A DNA stretch of 64,000 nt from Nocardioides sp. Soil805. Its GTDB lineage: Bacteria > Actinomycetota > Actinomycetes > Propionibacteriales > Nocardioidaceae. Shown in pieces: positions 1-8,456 of the stretch. The translations under genes were made by a program, and so were the position numbers. The stretch is taken from assembly GCF_001429625.1 (NCBI RefSeq), contig NZ_LMSU01000005.1:103783-167782 (forward strand), in the 5' to 3' direction. The first letter of the stretch is position 1. Every line of letters starts with the position of its first letter. The notes below the pieces were generated by a model. It ran no database searches. It was not told the origin of the DNA and was given only the letters and a program-made list of their open reading frames with translations.

Positions 1-526
1 CCACTGGGAGGGCGCGTTCTCCTCGCAGCCCTTCGGCGTCCTGGTCGCGCAGGTGGCGTGCGCCGGTCGTTCGAAGGCGCTGGTGTCCACCGACGGCTCG
101 ACCTGGACCACGGTCCAGGTGGCCAGCCACCCGCTCGGGGTCTCGGCCGACCGGCGGTGGGTGTCCTCCAGCACCCGACGCTCCACCACCGTCTTCTCCC
201 GCGAGCTCGGCCGGGTCGTGCTCCCGGTCGGGGCCACCCGCCGCTGTGACGTCGTGCTCCCGTCGGGCCCGGGGTCCGCACTGAGGCTGACCACGTCCCG
301 GGCGTCCGGCTGGCCGACGGTCCTGCAGGAGTCCACAGCGTCGGGCTGGCGTCGTACGGACACCGCCGTCCCGCGCGCCCGGGCCCGCAACGACACCTGC
401 CGCCGCGTGCAGGTCGACCTCTACGGGACGGCTCCCTCCTACACGTTCTCCGGCCGCCTCCACAGCACCACGCTGTCGGTGGTCCCGCGCGGGGACGGCT
501 GGAAGGTCCGGCGCACCCTCTACTGA
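1..526 (+). CDS. Partial unknown protein, 5' end outside the window
   Basis: An open frame runs from base 2 to the TGA at 524-526 with no stop, so the window starts inside the gene; the GTG at 53 is only an internal candidate start. About 174 residues are visible. They are rich in Ser, Thr, Arg and Val, contain spaced cysteines (as in VACAGR, RRCDVV, DTCRR) and end in WKVRRTLY. I see no membrane segment or family motif. The composition and paired cysteines would suit the C-terminal part of an exported or surface protein, but this is inference. Its last 7 bases overlap the 3' end of the convergent dienelactone hydrolase gene. Confidence 0.55.
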   Translation, partial: HWEGAFSSQPFGVLVAQVACAGRSKALVSTDGSTWTTVQVASHPLGVSADRRWVSSSTRRSTTVFSRELGRVVLPVGATRRCDVVLPSGPGSALRLTTSRASGWPTVLQESTASGWRRTDTAVPRARARNDTCRRVQVDLYGTAPSYTFSGRLHSTTLSVVPRGDGWKVRRTLY

Positions 527-1272
527 GCCGGGGCGGACGCCCCGCCCACGGGCAGGTTCTCCGCGAGCCAGGCGGCGGTCCGCTCCCACGCCAGGCGCGA
601 TGCGTCGGCGTCGTGCAGGAAGAAGTCGGGGTTGTCGAAGGCGTGGTCCGCGGTCGCGTAGGCGTGGAACGTGACGTGCTCCAGCGGCTCGAGGGCGTCG
701 CGGACCTGCTCGACCACGACCGGGGTGAGGAACTGGTCGGCCAGCCCGAAGTGGTGCAGGGAGGGCGCCGTCACCGCCTCCGGCTCGACGACCGTCACCG
801 GTGCGTCGGGGTCCACGAGGCCCAGGATGTCGGGCAGGGCCGAGCCGTAGTAGCTGACCAGCACGTCGGGCGAGGACTCGGCGGCCACGCTGAACCCCAG
901 CCCGCCGCCGAAGCAGAAGCCCACGATCCCGACGCCGCCGACGACCTCGCTGCGCGAACGGATCTGCTCGAGGGCGTCGAGGCTGTCGCGGACCGCCGCC
1001 TGCCAGTCGGCCCGCTGGAGCAGCGCGAGCGCCTGCTCCAGGGCGTCGGGTCCCTCCTCGACGGAGGAGACGCCCAGGCGCCAGAAGAGCTCGGGGGCCA
1101 GGACGACGTAACCCAGGGACGCCAGGTCGCGGGCGCGCTGCTCGATGTAGCGGCTCACCCCGAAGATCTCCTGCAGCAGCAGGATCCCCGGCCCGCTGCC
1201 GGACTCGGGCAGCCAGAGGTGGGCCGGCATGTCGCCGTCGGGGGTGGTGATCGTGACCCGCGTGCTCTCCAT
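520..1272 (-). CDS. Dienelactone hydrolase family protein
   Basis: An alpha/beta hydrolase of about 250 residues. The signature GFCFGGG places the nucleophile Cys at about residue 120, with QEIFG (Glu35) upstream and a C-terminal Asp (GLADQF) and His (TADHAF), the Cys-Asp-His triad and supporting Glu known for dienelactone hydrolases, which hydrolyse cyclic lactone esters in aromatic degradation; many homologues act on other esters. A TTG nine bases upstream (1281) is open, but I chose ATG 1272 because a -10-like TAGGTT (complement of 1280-1285) lies 7 bases before it, suggesting a leaderless transcript. There is no signal peptide, so it is probably cytoplasmic. Substrate unknown. Confidence 0.85.
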   Translation of the reverse strand: MESTRVTITTPDGDMPAHLWLPESGSGPGILLLQEIFGVSRYIEQRARDLASLGYVVLAPELFWRLGVSSVEEGPDALEQALALLQRADWQAAVRDSLDALEQIRSRSEVVGGVGIVGFCFGGGLGFSVAAESSPDVLVSYYGSALPDILGLVDPDAPVTVVEPEAVTAPSLHHFGLADQFLTPVVVEQVRDALEPLEHVTFHAYATADHAFDNPDFFLHDADASRLAWERTAAWLAENLPVGGASAPAQ

Positions 1273-1279
1273 GACCGGC

Positions 1280-1285
1280 AACCTA
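1280..1285 (-). promoter_or_regulatory. Putative -10 element of a leaderless dienelactone hydrolase transcript
   Basis: On the minus strand this reads TAGGTT, a TANNNT hexamer ending 7 bases before the ATG at 1272. It overlaps the alternative TTG start, which argues against that start. No strong -35 is evident. Confidence 0.4.
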
Positions 1286-1312
1286 GCGCGAGGGCCCGGT
1301 CACGACGCACGA

Positions 1313-1341
1313 ACGCCCCCGACCGTTGCGGTCGGGGGCGT
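1313..1341 (-). terminator. Hairpin terminator of the etfB-etfA operon
   Basis: A perfect 12-bp inverted repeat (ACGCCCCCGACC at 1313-1324, its complement at 1330-1341) with a 5-base loop lies 30 bases past the etfA stop and 41 bases before the dienelactone hydrolase start. It has no long U-run, as is usual in actinobacteria. Confidence 0.7.
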
Positions 1342-1370
1342 CCTGCGTCGTGCGTCGTGCGAGGGGCGGG

Positions 1371-2324
1371 TCAGCCCTTGCGCTGGGTGACCTTCTCGGT
1401 CGCGGCCGGCAGGACGGTGTGGAGGTCGCCCACCACGCCGAAGTCCACGAGCTCGAAGATCGGGGCCTCCTCGTCCTTGTTGACGGCCACGATGGTCTTG
1501 GAGGTCTGCATGCCCGCGCGGTGCTGGATCGCGCCCGAGATGCCGTTGGCGACGTAGAGCTGCGGCGAGACGGTCTTGCCGGTCTGGCCGACCTGGAACG
1601 CGTGCGGCATCCAGCCCGAGTCGACCGCGGCACGCGAGGCACCCACGGCCGCGCCGAGGGAGTCGGCGAAGGCCTCGATCGGCTCGAAGTTGCCGCCGGT
1701 GCCACGACCGCCGGAGACCACGATCGCGGCCTCGGTCAGCTCGGGGCGACCGGTCGACTTGCGCGGCTGCGAGGCGATGATCTGCGCGGTCTTCGCGGCG
1801 TCCGAGATGGTCGGCGCGAACGCCTCCACGGCACCCGCGCCCGCGGACTCCTCCGGGGCGGCCGAGTTGGGCTTGACCGTGATGATCGGCGTGCCCTGCG
1901 TGACCTTCGCGGTGACGGTGTAGTTGCCCGCGAACACGCTCTGCGTGGTGACGGGTCCCTCCTGGACGTCGACGGCGTCGGTGATCAGGCCGGACCCGAT
2001 CTTGATCGCGAGCCGGGCGCCGATCTCCTTGCCCTCGAACGTCGAGGGGATCAGCACGGCGGCCGGCGAGGACTTCTCGACGAGCTGCTGCAGGGCCTCG
2101 GCCTTGGGGGCCACCAGGTAGCCCTTTAGCTCGGCGTCGTCGACGACGTAGACCTTCTCCGCGCCGTAGGCCTTGACCTTCTCGGCCACCGCGTCACCCT
2201 GCGCCGAGGCGCCGAAGAACACCGCGGACGGCTCGCCGAGGCGACGGGCGATGGTGAGCAGCTCGTACGTCGGCTTCTTGACCTCGCCGTCGGCGTGGTC
2301 GATGACAACCAGGACTTCACTCAT
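1371..2324 (-). CDS. etfA: Electron transfer flavoprotein, alpha subunit
   Basis: This 317-residue protein is the FAD-binding alpha subunit of the electron transfer flavoprotein, which takes electrons from acyl-CoA dehydrogenases and passes them to the respiratory chain. The N-terminal half (starting MSEVLVVIDHADGEV) is the ETF alpha/beta nucleotide-fold domain. The C-terminal half carries the FAD signature LYVANGISGAIQH at about residues 255-267, preceded by GGRGTGG. Length is normal for the family. It lies 27 bases downstream of etfB on the same strand and ends before a strong hairpin, so the two form an operon. The enoyl-CoA hydratase nearby fits a role in fatty and short-chain acyl-CoA oxidation. 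Confidence 0.96.
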   Translation of the reverse strand: MSEVLVVIDHADGEVKKPTYELLTIARRLGEPSAVFFGASAQGDAVAEKVKAYGAEKVYVVDDAELKGYLVAPKAEALQQLVEKSSPAAVLIPSTFEGKEIGARLAIKIGSGLITDAVDVQEGPVTTQSVFAGNYTVTAKVTQGTPIITVKPNSAAPEESAGAGAVEAFAPTISDAAKTAQIIASQPRKSTGRPELTEAAIVVSGGRGTGGNFEPIEAFADSLGAAVGASRAAVDSGWMPHAFQVGQTGKTVSPQLYVANGISGAIQHRAGMQTSKTIVAVNKDEEAPIFELVDFGVVGDLHTVLPAATEKVTQRKG

Positions 2325-2351
2325 GGTGTGCGTCTCCCTCTTCCCGGGCGC

Positions 2352-3155
2352 TCAGATGAACTTCTTGGAGGCGAGGAACTCGGTCAGCGCCGTGGCGCCC
2401 GAGCCGTCCTCGTCCTTGACGATCTCGCCGGCCGTGCGCGGCGGGCGGGCGGTCGTGTCCTCGACCTGCGTCCACGCCACCGACAGCCCGACCTGGTCGG
2501 CCTCGACGCCGATGTCGGCCAGCGACAGGGTCTCCAGCGGCTTCTTCTTGGCCGCCATGATGCCCTTGAACGACGGGTAGCGGGCCTCGCCCGACTGGTC
2601 GGTCACCGAGAGCACCAGCGGCATCGTGGCGCCGATGACCTCGGTGGAGCCCTCGTTGTCGCGCTTGATGCGGACCTGGTCGCCCTGGGACTCGATCACC
2701 GAGGCCAGCGTGACCTGCGGCAGGCCCAGGCGCTCGGCCAGCATCGCCGGGATGACGCTGCCCGACGCGTCGGTAGAGGCCATGCCGCACACGACGAGGT
2801 CGGTCGCACCGTTGTCGGCGCTGATCTTCTCGACGGCCTTGGCCAGCACCAACGAGGTGGCGGCGTAGTCGGAGCCCGCGATCGCGTCGTCGACCACGTG
2901 GACCGCCTTGTCCACGCCCATCTGCAGCGCCTTGCGGGCGGCGTCGACGGCCTTCTCCGGGCCCACGCACAGCGCGGTCACGGTGACCTCCTCGCCCTCG
3001 CGCTTCTCCTTGAGCTGCAGCGCCTGCTCGACGGCGTACTCGTCGAGCTCGGACAGCAGACCGTCCACTCCGACGCGGTCAACGGTGTAGTCCTCCTCGA
3101 AGTGCCGGTCGGCGGTCGAGTCGGGCACGTACTTCACACAGACGACAATGTTCAT
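2352..3155 (-). CDS. etfB: Electron transfer flavoprotein, beta subunit
   Basis: A 267-residue ETF beta subunit starting MNIVVCVKYVPDST, the usual N-terminus of the family. The beta subunit binds AMP and docks on acyl-CoA dehydrogenases. The region around residues 95-140, with VCGMASTDASG, is the conserved nucleotide-fold core. A GGAGGGG-like ribosome binding site is present but about 16 bases before the ATG, rather far. etfA follows after 27 bases. About 90 bases upstream lies the hairpin that closes the neighbouring membrane-protein gene, so etfB is probably the first gene of its operon. Confidence 0.96.
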   Translation of the reverse strand: MNIVVCVKYVPDSTADRHFEEDYTVDRVGVDGLLSELDEYAVEQALQLKEKREGEEVTVTALCVGPEKAVDAARKALQMGVDKAVHVVDDAIAGSDYAATSLVLAKAVEKISADNGATDLVVCGMASTDASGSVIPAMLAERLGLPQVTLASVIESQGDQVRIKRDNEGSTEVIGATMPLVLSVTDQSGEARYPSFKGIMAAKKKPLETLSLADIGVEADQVGLSVAWTQVEDTTARPPRTAGEIVKDEDGSGATALTEFLASKKFI

Positions 3156-3247
3156 GGTGTGTGGCCTTTGCGGCCCCTCCTGAGCTGGTGACCCGGGGGC
3201 GGAGGCCCACCGGATCCGAGGATGGTGTGGTGGCGAGGTTACAAGTC

Positions 3248-3287
3248 AGTAACCCCACCGCGGAACAGGGTCCGCGGTGGGGTTACT
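3248..3287 (-). terminator. Strong hairpin terminator upstream of etfB
   Basis: A perfect 17-bp stem (AGTAACCCCACCGCGGA at 3248-3264 with its complement at 3271-3287) closes a 6-base loop. It follows the stop of the 118-residue membrane protein at 3317 and separates it from etfB. Confidence 0.75.
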
Positions 3288-3316
3288 CACAGTGACGCTG
3301 TCAGCGTCGCGTCCGA

Positions 3317-3673
3317 TCAGGGGCGGATGATCCGGTCCAGGATCCGGCCGATGACGAGCCACACGACGGCGGCCAGCCCCCAGTTGACCAGGGCGTTCTT
3401 GGTCGCGGCGTTCTCGCCGTCGAACTTCAGGACGCCGTCGCGGCGGTCGAAGACCCCGAGGTCCACCGCGCTCGCCGCGTCCTTGACGAAGACGACGAGC
3501 GCGTTGTCGGTGTTGGCCTTGAGCGCGACCAGCAGGGCACCGAGGGCGCACGCCAGGGCGCACAGCACGCACACCAGCCAGACCAGCTGGGCGATGCGTG
3601 CGCGCAGCGCCGCGGTGGTCGCGGCCCCGCTCCTCTTCCTCGACGTCTCGGTGGTGGTGTCGTCCTTGGCCAC
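3317..3673 (-). CDS. Small two-helix membrane protein, unknown function
   Basis: A 118-residue protein with a polar, Thr/Lys/Arg-rich N-terminus (residues 1-28), a strongly hydrophobic helix at about 29-51 (VWLVCVLCALACALGALLV), a charged middle loop (KDAASAVDLGVFDRRDGVLKF is its core) and a second helix at about 95-112 (WGLAAVVWLVIGRIL), ending RIIRP. This predicts two membrane spans with a soluble loop of about 40 residues. I do not recognise a named family. It is 44 bases downstream of the enoyl-CoA hydratase on the same strand, so they may be co-transcribed, and it ends at a strong hairpin. Confidence 0.75.
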   Translation of the reverse strand: MAKDDTTTETSRKRSGAATTAALRARIAQLVWLVCVLCALACALGALLVALKANTDNALVVFVKDAASAVDLGVFDRRDGVLKFDGENAATKNALVNWGLAAVVWLVIGRILDRIIRP

Positions 3674-3717
3674 AGTGGTGTCCTTCCGGGTCCTGGGTCG
3701 TGTGGGTGGTGCGCGGG

Positions 3718-4509
3718 CTACCGTGCCACGAAGGCGGCCTTGCCCGGCCCCTGCTCAACGAAGGACCGCATGCCGATGGCACGGTCCTCCGTGGCGAAGA
3801 GTGCTGCGAACTGCTGGCGCTCGATCTCCAGGCCGGTCTCGAGGTCCACCTCGATGCCCCGGTCGACGGCCTCCTTGGCCGCCCGGACGGCGTACGACGC
3901 GGCGTTGCTGAACTGGCCCGCCCACGCCACGGCGGCGTCGTACACCTCGGCGGCCGGCACCACCCGGTCGACCAGCCCGATGGCCAGCGCCTCGTCGGCC
4001 TTGACGAACCGGCCCGAGAAGATCAGGTCCTTGGCCCGGCTGGGACCCACGAGCCGGGTCAGCCGCTGGGTGCCGCCGGCGCCGGGGATGATGCCCAGGA
4101 GGATCTCGGGCTGGCCCAGGGTGGCGTCGTCGGCGGCGATGCGGATGTCGGCGCACAGGGCGAGCTCGCAGCCCCCGCCGAGCGCGTAGCCGTTGACGGC
4201 CGCCACGACCGGCTTGGGGATCCGGGCCACCGCGGAGAAGGCCGACTGCAGCCCGCCGGAGCGCTTGACCATGTCGGTGTAGGACATGTCGGCCATCTCC
4301 TTGACGTCGGCACCGGCGGCGAAGACACGCTCGCCGCCCCACACCACGACCGCCTTGACGTCGTCGCGCTCGGTGGCCTCCAGCGCGGCCGCGCGGATCT
4401 CCTCCTGCATCCGGACGTCGAGGGCGTTCATCTTGGGCCGGTCCAGGCGCATCGTGGCCACTCCGTCGGCCACCTCGAGCCGGACGAACTCACGCGTCGC
4501 GTCGGTCAT
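3718..4509 (-). CDS. Enoyl-CoA hydratase/isomerase family protein
   Basis: This 263-residue crotonase-fold enzyme hydrates trans-2-enoyl-CoA to 3-hydroxyacyl-CoA. It has the oxyanion-hole segment GADVKEM (residues 67-72) and NGYALGGGCELAL, with catalytic Glu115 and the second catalytic Glu135 in GQPEILLGIIPGAGG. Both glutamates are those required for hydratase activity, so it is more likely a true hydratase than an isomerase. The ATG is preceded by a good AAGGAG site. It lies near etfAB and the small membrane protein, consistent with beta-oxidation or short-chain acyl-CoA turnover. Chain-length preference cannot be read from the sequence. Confidence 0.92.
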   Translation of the reverse strand: MTDATREFVRLEVADGVATMRLDRPKMNALDVRMQEEIRAAALEATERDDVKAVVVWGGERVFAAGADVKEMADMSYTDMVKRSGGLQSAFSAVARIPKPVVAAVNGYALGGGCELALCADIRIAADDATLGQPEILLGIIPGAGGTQRLTRLVGPSRAKDLIFSGRFVKADEALAIGLVDRVVPAAEVYDAAVAWAGQFSNAASYAVRAAKEAVDRGIEVDLETGLEIERQQFAALFATEDRAIGMRSFVEQGPGKAAFVAR

Positions 4510-4571
4510 GTCACTCCTTCGTGCTCACACACTGCGGTCGGTTGACGGGTCCCGGCATTCAATCAGGGACA

Positions 4572-6743
4572 ATGCCGGGCGTGACACCGGGAATGTGGGA
4601 GCACCAGGGCGAGACGACCGAGGTGTGGCCCGGCCGCAACTGGCCGTTGGGAGCGACGTGGTCGCGCGAGTCGACCAACTTCGCGGTCTACGCGCCACTC
4701 GCGCGCACCGCGTGGTTGTGCCTGTACGACGACCGCGACGCCGAGCGCCGCATCCAGCTCACCGAGTTCTCCCTCGGCATCTGGCACTGCGCCGTGCCCG
4801 ACCTCCCGGCGGGCACCCGCTACGGCTACCGGGTCGACGGGGACTGGGACCCCGACCGCGGGCTGCGCTTCAACCCGGCCAAGCTGCTCCTCGACCCCTA
4901 CGCCACCGCCGTCGCCGGCGACCTCACGGTGCACCCGGCGATCTACGGCTACGACGTCGCCCACCCCGAGCTGCGCAGCGACCTCGACTCCGCGCCGTAC
5001 ACCGCGCGCAGCGTCGTCGTGGACCCCGCCTTCGACTGGGAGGGCGACGACGTGCCCCAGCGCCGGCGCTGGCGCGACACGGTGATCTACGAGCTGCACG
5101 TCAAGGGGATGACCGCGCTGCACGACCGGGTCCCCGAGCACCTGCGCGGGACGTACGCCGGGCTGGCGACCCCGGCGGTCACCGACTACCTGCACGACCT
5201 CGGCGTGACGGCCGTCGAGCTGCTCCCGGTGCACCAGTTCTTCAGCGAGCCGGCGCTGGCCGAGCGGGGGCTGGTCAACTACTGGGGCTACAACTCGCTC
5301 GGCTTCTTCGCCCCGCACAACGCCTACTCCTCCTCCGGCGACCGCGGCCAGCAGGTCCGCGAGTTCAAGGAGATGGTCAAGGCGTTCCACCGCGCGGGCA
5401 TCGAGGTGATCCTCGACGTCGTCTACAACCACACCGCCGAGGCCGGCCCGGACGGGCCGACGCTGAGCTTCCGCGGCCTCGACGACCTCGGTTACTACCA
5501 GCGCGTCGTCGACCCCGACCCGCTCGCCGATCCGGAGCCCGACACCTACTGGGACGTCACCGGCTGCGGCAACACCGTCGACGCCAGCCGCACCCAGAGC
5601 CTGCGGATGATCCTGGACTCGCTGCGCTACTGGGTCGGCGAGATGCACGTCGACGGCTTCCGCTTCGACCTGCTGAGCGCGCTCACCCGCACCGGCCAGG
5701 AGGTGGACCTCGGCAGCCACCTGATGACGGCGATCGGCCAGGACCCGGTCCTGCGGCACGTCAAGCTCATCGCCGAGCCGTGGGACGCCTCGATGGACGG
5801 CTACCGCGTCGGGGAGTTCCCGCCGCCGTGGGTGGAGTGGAACGACCAGTACCGCGACACCGTGCGCGACTTCTGGCGCCGCCACACCTCCGGCGTCCGG
5901 ACGGTGGCGACCCGGCTCGCCGGGTCCAGCGACCTGTACGCCGACGACGGGCGCTCGCCGTACGCCTCGGTCAACTTCGTCACCGCCCACGACGGCTTCA
6001 CGCTGCGCGACCTCGTGTCCTACGAGCACAAGCACAACGAGGCCAACGGCGAGCACAACCGCGACGGGACCGACAACAACCGCTCGTGGAACTGCGGCGT
6101 CGAGGGCGAGACCGACGAACCGGACGTGATCGCGCTGCGCCGGAGGCAGGCGGCCAACCTGATGGTGACGCTGTGCCTGTCCAACGGGGTGCCGATGCTC
6201 ACCGCCGGCGACGAGCGCGGCCGCACCCAGGGCGGCAACAACAACGCCTACGGCCAGGACAACCCGACGTCGTGGGTCGACTGGCGTCCCGACGACGCGT
6301 GGCTCGACGTCTACGAGATCACCAAGACCGCGCTGCGCCTGCGCCGCGACCACCCGGCGCTGCGCCAGCGGCACTGGTTCGAGGGCCGGCCCGCCATCAA
6401 GGGCGGCCCCAAGGACCTCGCCTGGATGCACCCCGACGGACGCGAGATGACCCCGGCGGACTGGCACGACGACGGCCTGCACACCGTGGGGATGTTCGTC
6501 TCCGGCGATCCGCTGCGCTCCCCCGGCCCGCGCGGCGAGCAGCTGCGCGACTCCTCCTTCGTCATCTGGCTCAACGCCTCCTCCGACGACGTCGAGGTCC
6601 GGTTGCCCGAGAACGCGTGGGTCCACAAGGGCGAGGTGGTGCTGTCGACCTGCCCCGACAACCCGATCGGCACGCCGGTGTCCACGGGCGGCACGCTGGT
6701 GCAGCAGTCCCGCTCGGTCGTCGTGCTCCGGGAGGTCAGGTGA
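4572..6743 (+). CDS. glgX: Glycogen debranching enzyme (GH13, GlgX type)
   Basis: A 723-residue GH13 enzyme that hydrolyses alpha-1,6 branches of glycogen left by phosphorylase. The N-terminal CBM48-like domain begins with WPGRNWPLGATW and STNFAVYAPLA, as in GlgX. The (beta/alpha)8 barrel shows catalytic Asp366 (FRFDLLSAL), Glu402 (LIAEPWD) and Asp474 (TAHDGFT). I chose ATG 4572, which leaves a short typical GlgX N-terminus; an open GTG at 4521 and an ATG at 4593 are alternatives. Its TGA overlaps the GTG start of an ion-channel-like gene. GlgP and the glgE-treS-mak-glgB operon lie downstream, so it fits glycogen/maltodextrin recycling. Confidence 0.94.
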   Translation: MPGVTPGMWEHQGETTEVWPGRNWPLGATWSRESTNFAVYAPLARTAWLCLYDDRDAERRIQLTEFSLGIWHCAVPDLPAGTRYGYRVDGDWDPDRGLRFNPAKLLLDPYATAVAGDLTVHPAIYGYDVAHPELRSDLDSAPYTARSVVVDPAFDWEGDDVPQRRRWRDTVIYELHVKGMTALHDRVPEHLRGTYAGLATPAVTDYLHDLGVTAVELLPVHQFFSEPALAERGLVNYWGYNSLGFFAPHNAYSSSGDRGQQVREFKEMVKAFHRAGIEVILDVVYNHTAEAGPDGPTLSFRGLDDLGYYQRVVDPDPLADPEPDTYWDVTGCGNTVDASRTQSLRMILDSLRYWVGEMHVDGFRFDLLSALTRTGQEVDLGSHLMTAIGQDPVLRHVKLIAEPWDASMDGYRVGEFPPPWVEWNDQYRDTVRDFWRRHTSGVRTVATRLAGSSDLYADDGRSPYASVNFVTAHDGFTLRDLVSYEHKHNEANGEHNRDGTDNNRSWNCGVEGETDEPDVIALRRRQAANLMVTLCLSNGVPMLTAGDERGRTQGGNNNAYGQDNPTSWVDWRPDDAWLDVYEITKTALRLRRDHPALRQRHWFEGRPAIKGGPKDLAWMHPDGREMTPADWHDDGLHTVGMFVSGDPLRSPGPRGEQLRDSSFVIWLNASSDDVEVRLPENAWVHKGEVVLSTCPDNPIGTPVSTGGTLVQQSRSVVVLREVR

Positions 6744-7447
6744 GGGGCTTGCGCCGGGTCCGGGGGCTGCGCCAGGTCCCGGTGCTGCGCCACCCCTGCG
6801 CCGACCTGCTGATCGTCCAGCTCCTCGGGATCGTCATCTACCCGTTCCTGGGCGACCAGCCGCTGGGGCGCGCGCTCTTCTCGATCTTCGCCCTGCTGGT
6901 GCTGGCGATCGCGGTCTTCGCCGTGCGGATGACACCGGCCCTGAGCTGGATCTCGGCCGGGCTCGGCCTGCCGGTCGTGGTGCTCACCGTCTGGGAGGCG
7001 GTGTCGCCCGGGGTCGAGTCGGTCGTGCTCTGGTCGTCGGTCTTCCACGCGGCGTTCTACTTCTACACCGCCTACGCGCTGCTGCGGTACATGTTCGACG
7101 ACCACGTCGTGACCACCGACGAGCTCTACGCCACCGGCGCGACGTTCACCGTGGTGGCCTGGGGCTTCGCCTACGTCTACCTCGCCATCGAGGTGGTCCT
7201 GCCCGAGTCGTTCACCGTCATCGACGACCCGCTGGAGGCCTCGGCGTGGTTCGAGATGCTGTACCTGTCGGTGACGACGATGACGAGCCTGGGGCTCTCC
7301 GACATCATCCCGGTCCGTCCGCACGCCCGCGCGTTCGTGATGCTCGAGCAGATCGCCGGGATGCTCTACCTGGCGCTGGCCGTGGCCCGGATCATGGCGC
7401 TCACCGTCGCCCGGACCGCCTCGCGCGACGAGCGCCGCACGAAGTGA
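6740..7447 (+). CDS. Ion-channel-like membrane protein with degenerate selectivity filter
   Basis: A 235-residue membrane protein. I chose the GTG at 6740, which overlaps the glgX stop (GTGA) and has GGAGG five bases upstream; the frame is open much further back, but only because it runs antisense and out of frame through glgX. Hydrophobic helices lie at about residues 24-41, 46-64, 68-86, 94-113 and 126-150, then a pore-loop-like segment (YLSVTTMTSLGLSDIIPV, about 173-191) and a last helix. The pore loop aligns with the K+ channel filter TxGYGD, but GYG is replaced by GLS (Gly185-Leu186-Ser187-Asp188). Selectivity and ion are therefore uncertain. The link to glgX suggests co-translation, not necessarily a shared function. 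Confidence 0.75.
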   Translation: MRGLRRVRGLRQVPVLRHPCADLLIVQLLGIVIYPFLGDQPLGRALFSIFALLVLAIAVFAVRMTPALSWISAGLGLPVVVLTVWEAVSPGVESVVLWSSVFHAAFYFYTAYALLRYMFDDHVVTTDELYATGATFTVVAWGFAYVYLAIEVVLPESFTVIDDPLEASAWFEMLYLSVTTMTSLGLSDIIPVRPHARAFVMLEQIAGMLYLALAVARIMALTVARTASRDERRTK

Positions 7448-7468
7448 GCCCGGTCGTCCCCCGGGAGC

Positions 7469-8374
7469 TCAGGCCGGGGAGGCCACCCATTCCATCGGGT
7501 CACCGGCGTCGAGGTCGGTGATGCCGGCCGTCTCGAGGGCACCGAGGACGACCACGCGTCGTACGGCGGCGAAGGTGAGCACGTGGGCCACCATCCCGCC
7601 AAACGTGAAGACCCGCGGCGGCTCGCACGTCACATCCACGAACGTGTCATCGAGCCGGCCCTCCTCGATCGTCCGGCGCACCTGGGCGAGGAACGCGGGG
7701 CCCTCCTCGGCCAGCTCCCGGCGCAGCGTGGAGATCGTCTTGCCGCGCTCGTCCCAGTCGTAGCGCCGCTGCGAGGAGGCGGCGTTCCACTGGGCGAGCT
7801 GGCCGACCAGGCGGCCCAGCACGGAGCGGATCGACATGTCGTCGTCGATGGTCCCGATCGGCATCTCGATGGGGGCGTCGACCCGGTCGTCGTCCAGGCG
7901 GTCGGCCCGGTCCAGCATCTCGCCGGTGAGCCAGAGGTGGTGCTCGATCATGCGCGTCAACAGGTCCATCGGGGTCACCTTCGAGGTCGTCGGCAGCCGC
8001 AGCGTGCCGGGCGGGTGGAAGTGCACCCGGCTCGGCGCGGGCAGCTGCGTGCGCGTCGGGTGCTGACGCCAGCGACTCGGGGCCACGCCGTACTCACGCC
8101 TGAACGCGCGGGTGAAGCCCTCGTGGGAGTCGAAGCCCGCCTCGATCGCGATGTCCAGGACCTGCCGGTCGGTCACGACCAGCTGGTAGGCCGCCCGCTC
8201 CAGCAGGAGCCGCCGCCGCATCCGGCCGGGGGGCTCGCCCCCGGTCGCGGAGACGATCCGGTCGAGGTGGAACCGCGACAGGTGCATCCGCCGCGCCCGC
8301 TCCGCGCTGCCGAGGTCGAGGGTCTCGGCCAGCACGTCGAGGAACTCGGCGAACGTGTCGGTCGCTGTCGTCAT
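7469..8374 (-). CDS. AraC-type regulator fused to a DinB-like domain
   Basis: A 301-residue protein. Residues 1-105 are an AraC/XylS double helix-turn-helix domain (LSRFHLDRI, then EAGFDSHEGFTRAFRREYGVAP), unusually placed at the N-terminus. Residues about 135-290 resemble a DinB/YfiT four-helix bundle, with putative metal-binding histidines in MIEHHLW and GGMVAHVLTF. DinB-fold domains in other proteins bind metal and act in thiol transfer or damage response; here one may sense a ligand. No periplasmic or membrane segment is present. It ends 21 bases from the channel gene (convergent) and lies upstream of glgP on the same strand but 82 bases away. Target genes are unknown. Confidence 0.82.
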   Translation of the reverse strand: MTTATDTFAEFLDVLAETLDLGSAERARRMHLSRFHLDRIVSATGGEPPGRMRRRLLLERAAYQLVVTDRQVLDIAIEAGFDSHEGFTRAFRREYGVAPSRWRQHPTRTQLPAPSRVHFHPPGTLRLPTTSKVTPMDLLTRMIEHHLWLTGEMLDRADRLDDDRVDAPIEMPIGTIDDDMSIRSVLGRLVGQLAQWNAASSQRRYDWDERGKTISTLRRELAEEGPAFLAQVRRTIEEGRLDDTFVDVTCEPPRVFTFGGMVAHVLTFAAVRRVVVLGALETAGITDLDAGDPMEWVASPA

Positions 8375-8456
8375 GGCCCCACCCTGCCCGGCCCGGCGCC
8401 GCTCCGCTTGACCGTATTTGCACAGTCGCGCGGTGCAGCCCGGGCGGGCGGCGTCG

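Noticed and set aside
1273..1281. TTG 1281 as start of the dienelactone hydrolase
   Set aside because: It lies inside the probable -10 hexamer TAGGTT, and ATG 1272 begins the homologous part.
4563..6626. Long antisense open frame through glgX
   Set aside because: Very high GC leaves complementary frames without stops; the protein is Val/Gly/Asp/Arg-rich with no motif, while glgX on the plus strand has all catalytic residues.
4286..7447. 1053-residue plus-strand frame covering echA, glgX and the channel
   Set aside because: Only its last 235 residues are protein-like; the rest is Arg/Pro/Ala-rich shadow of glgX.
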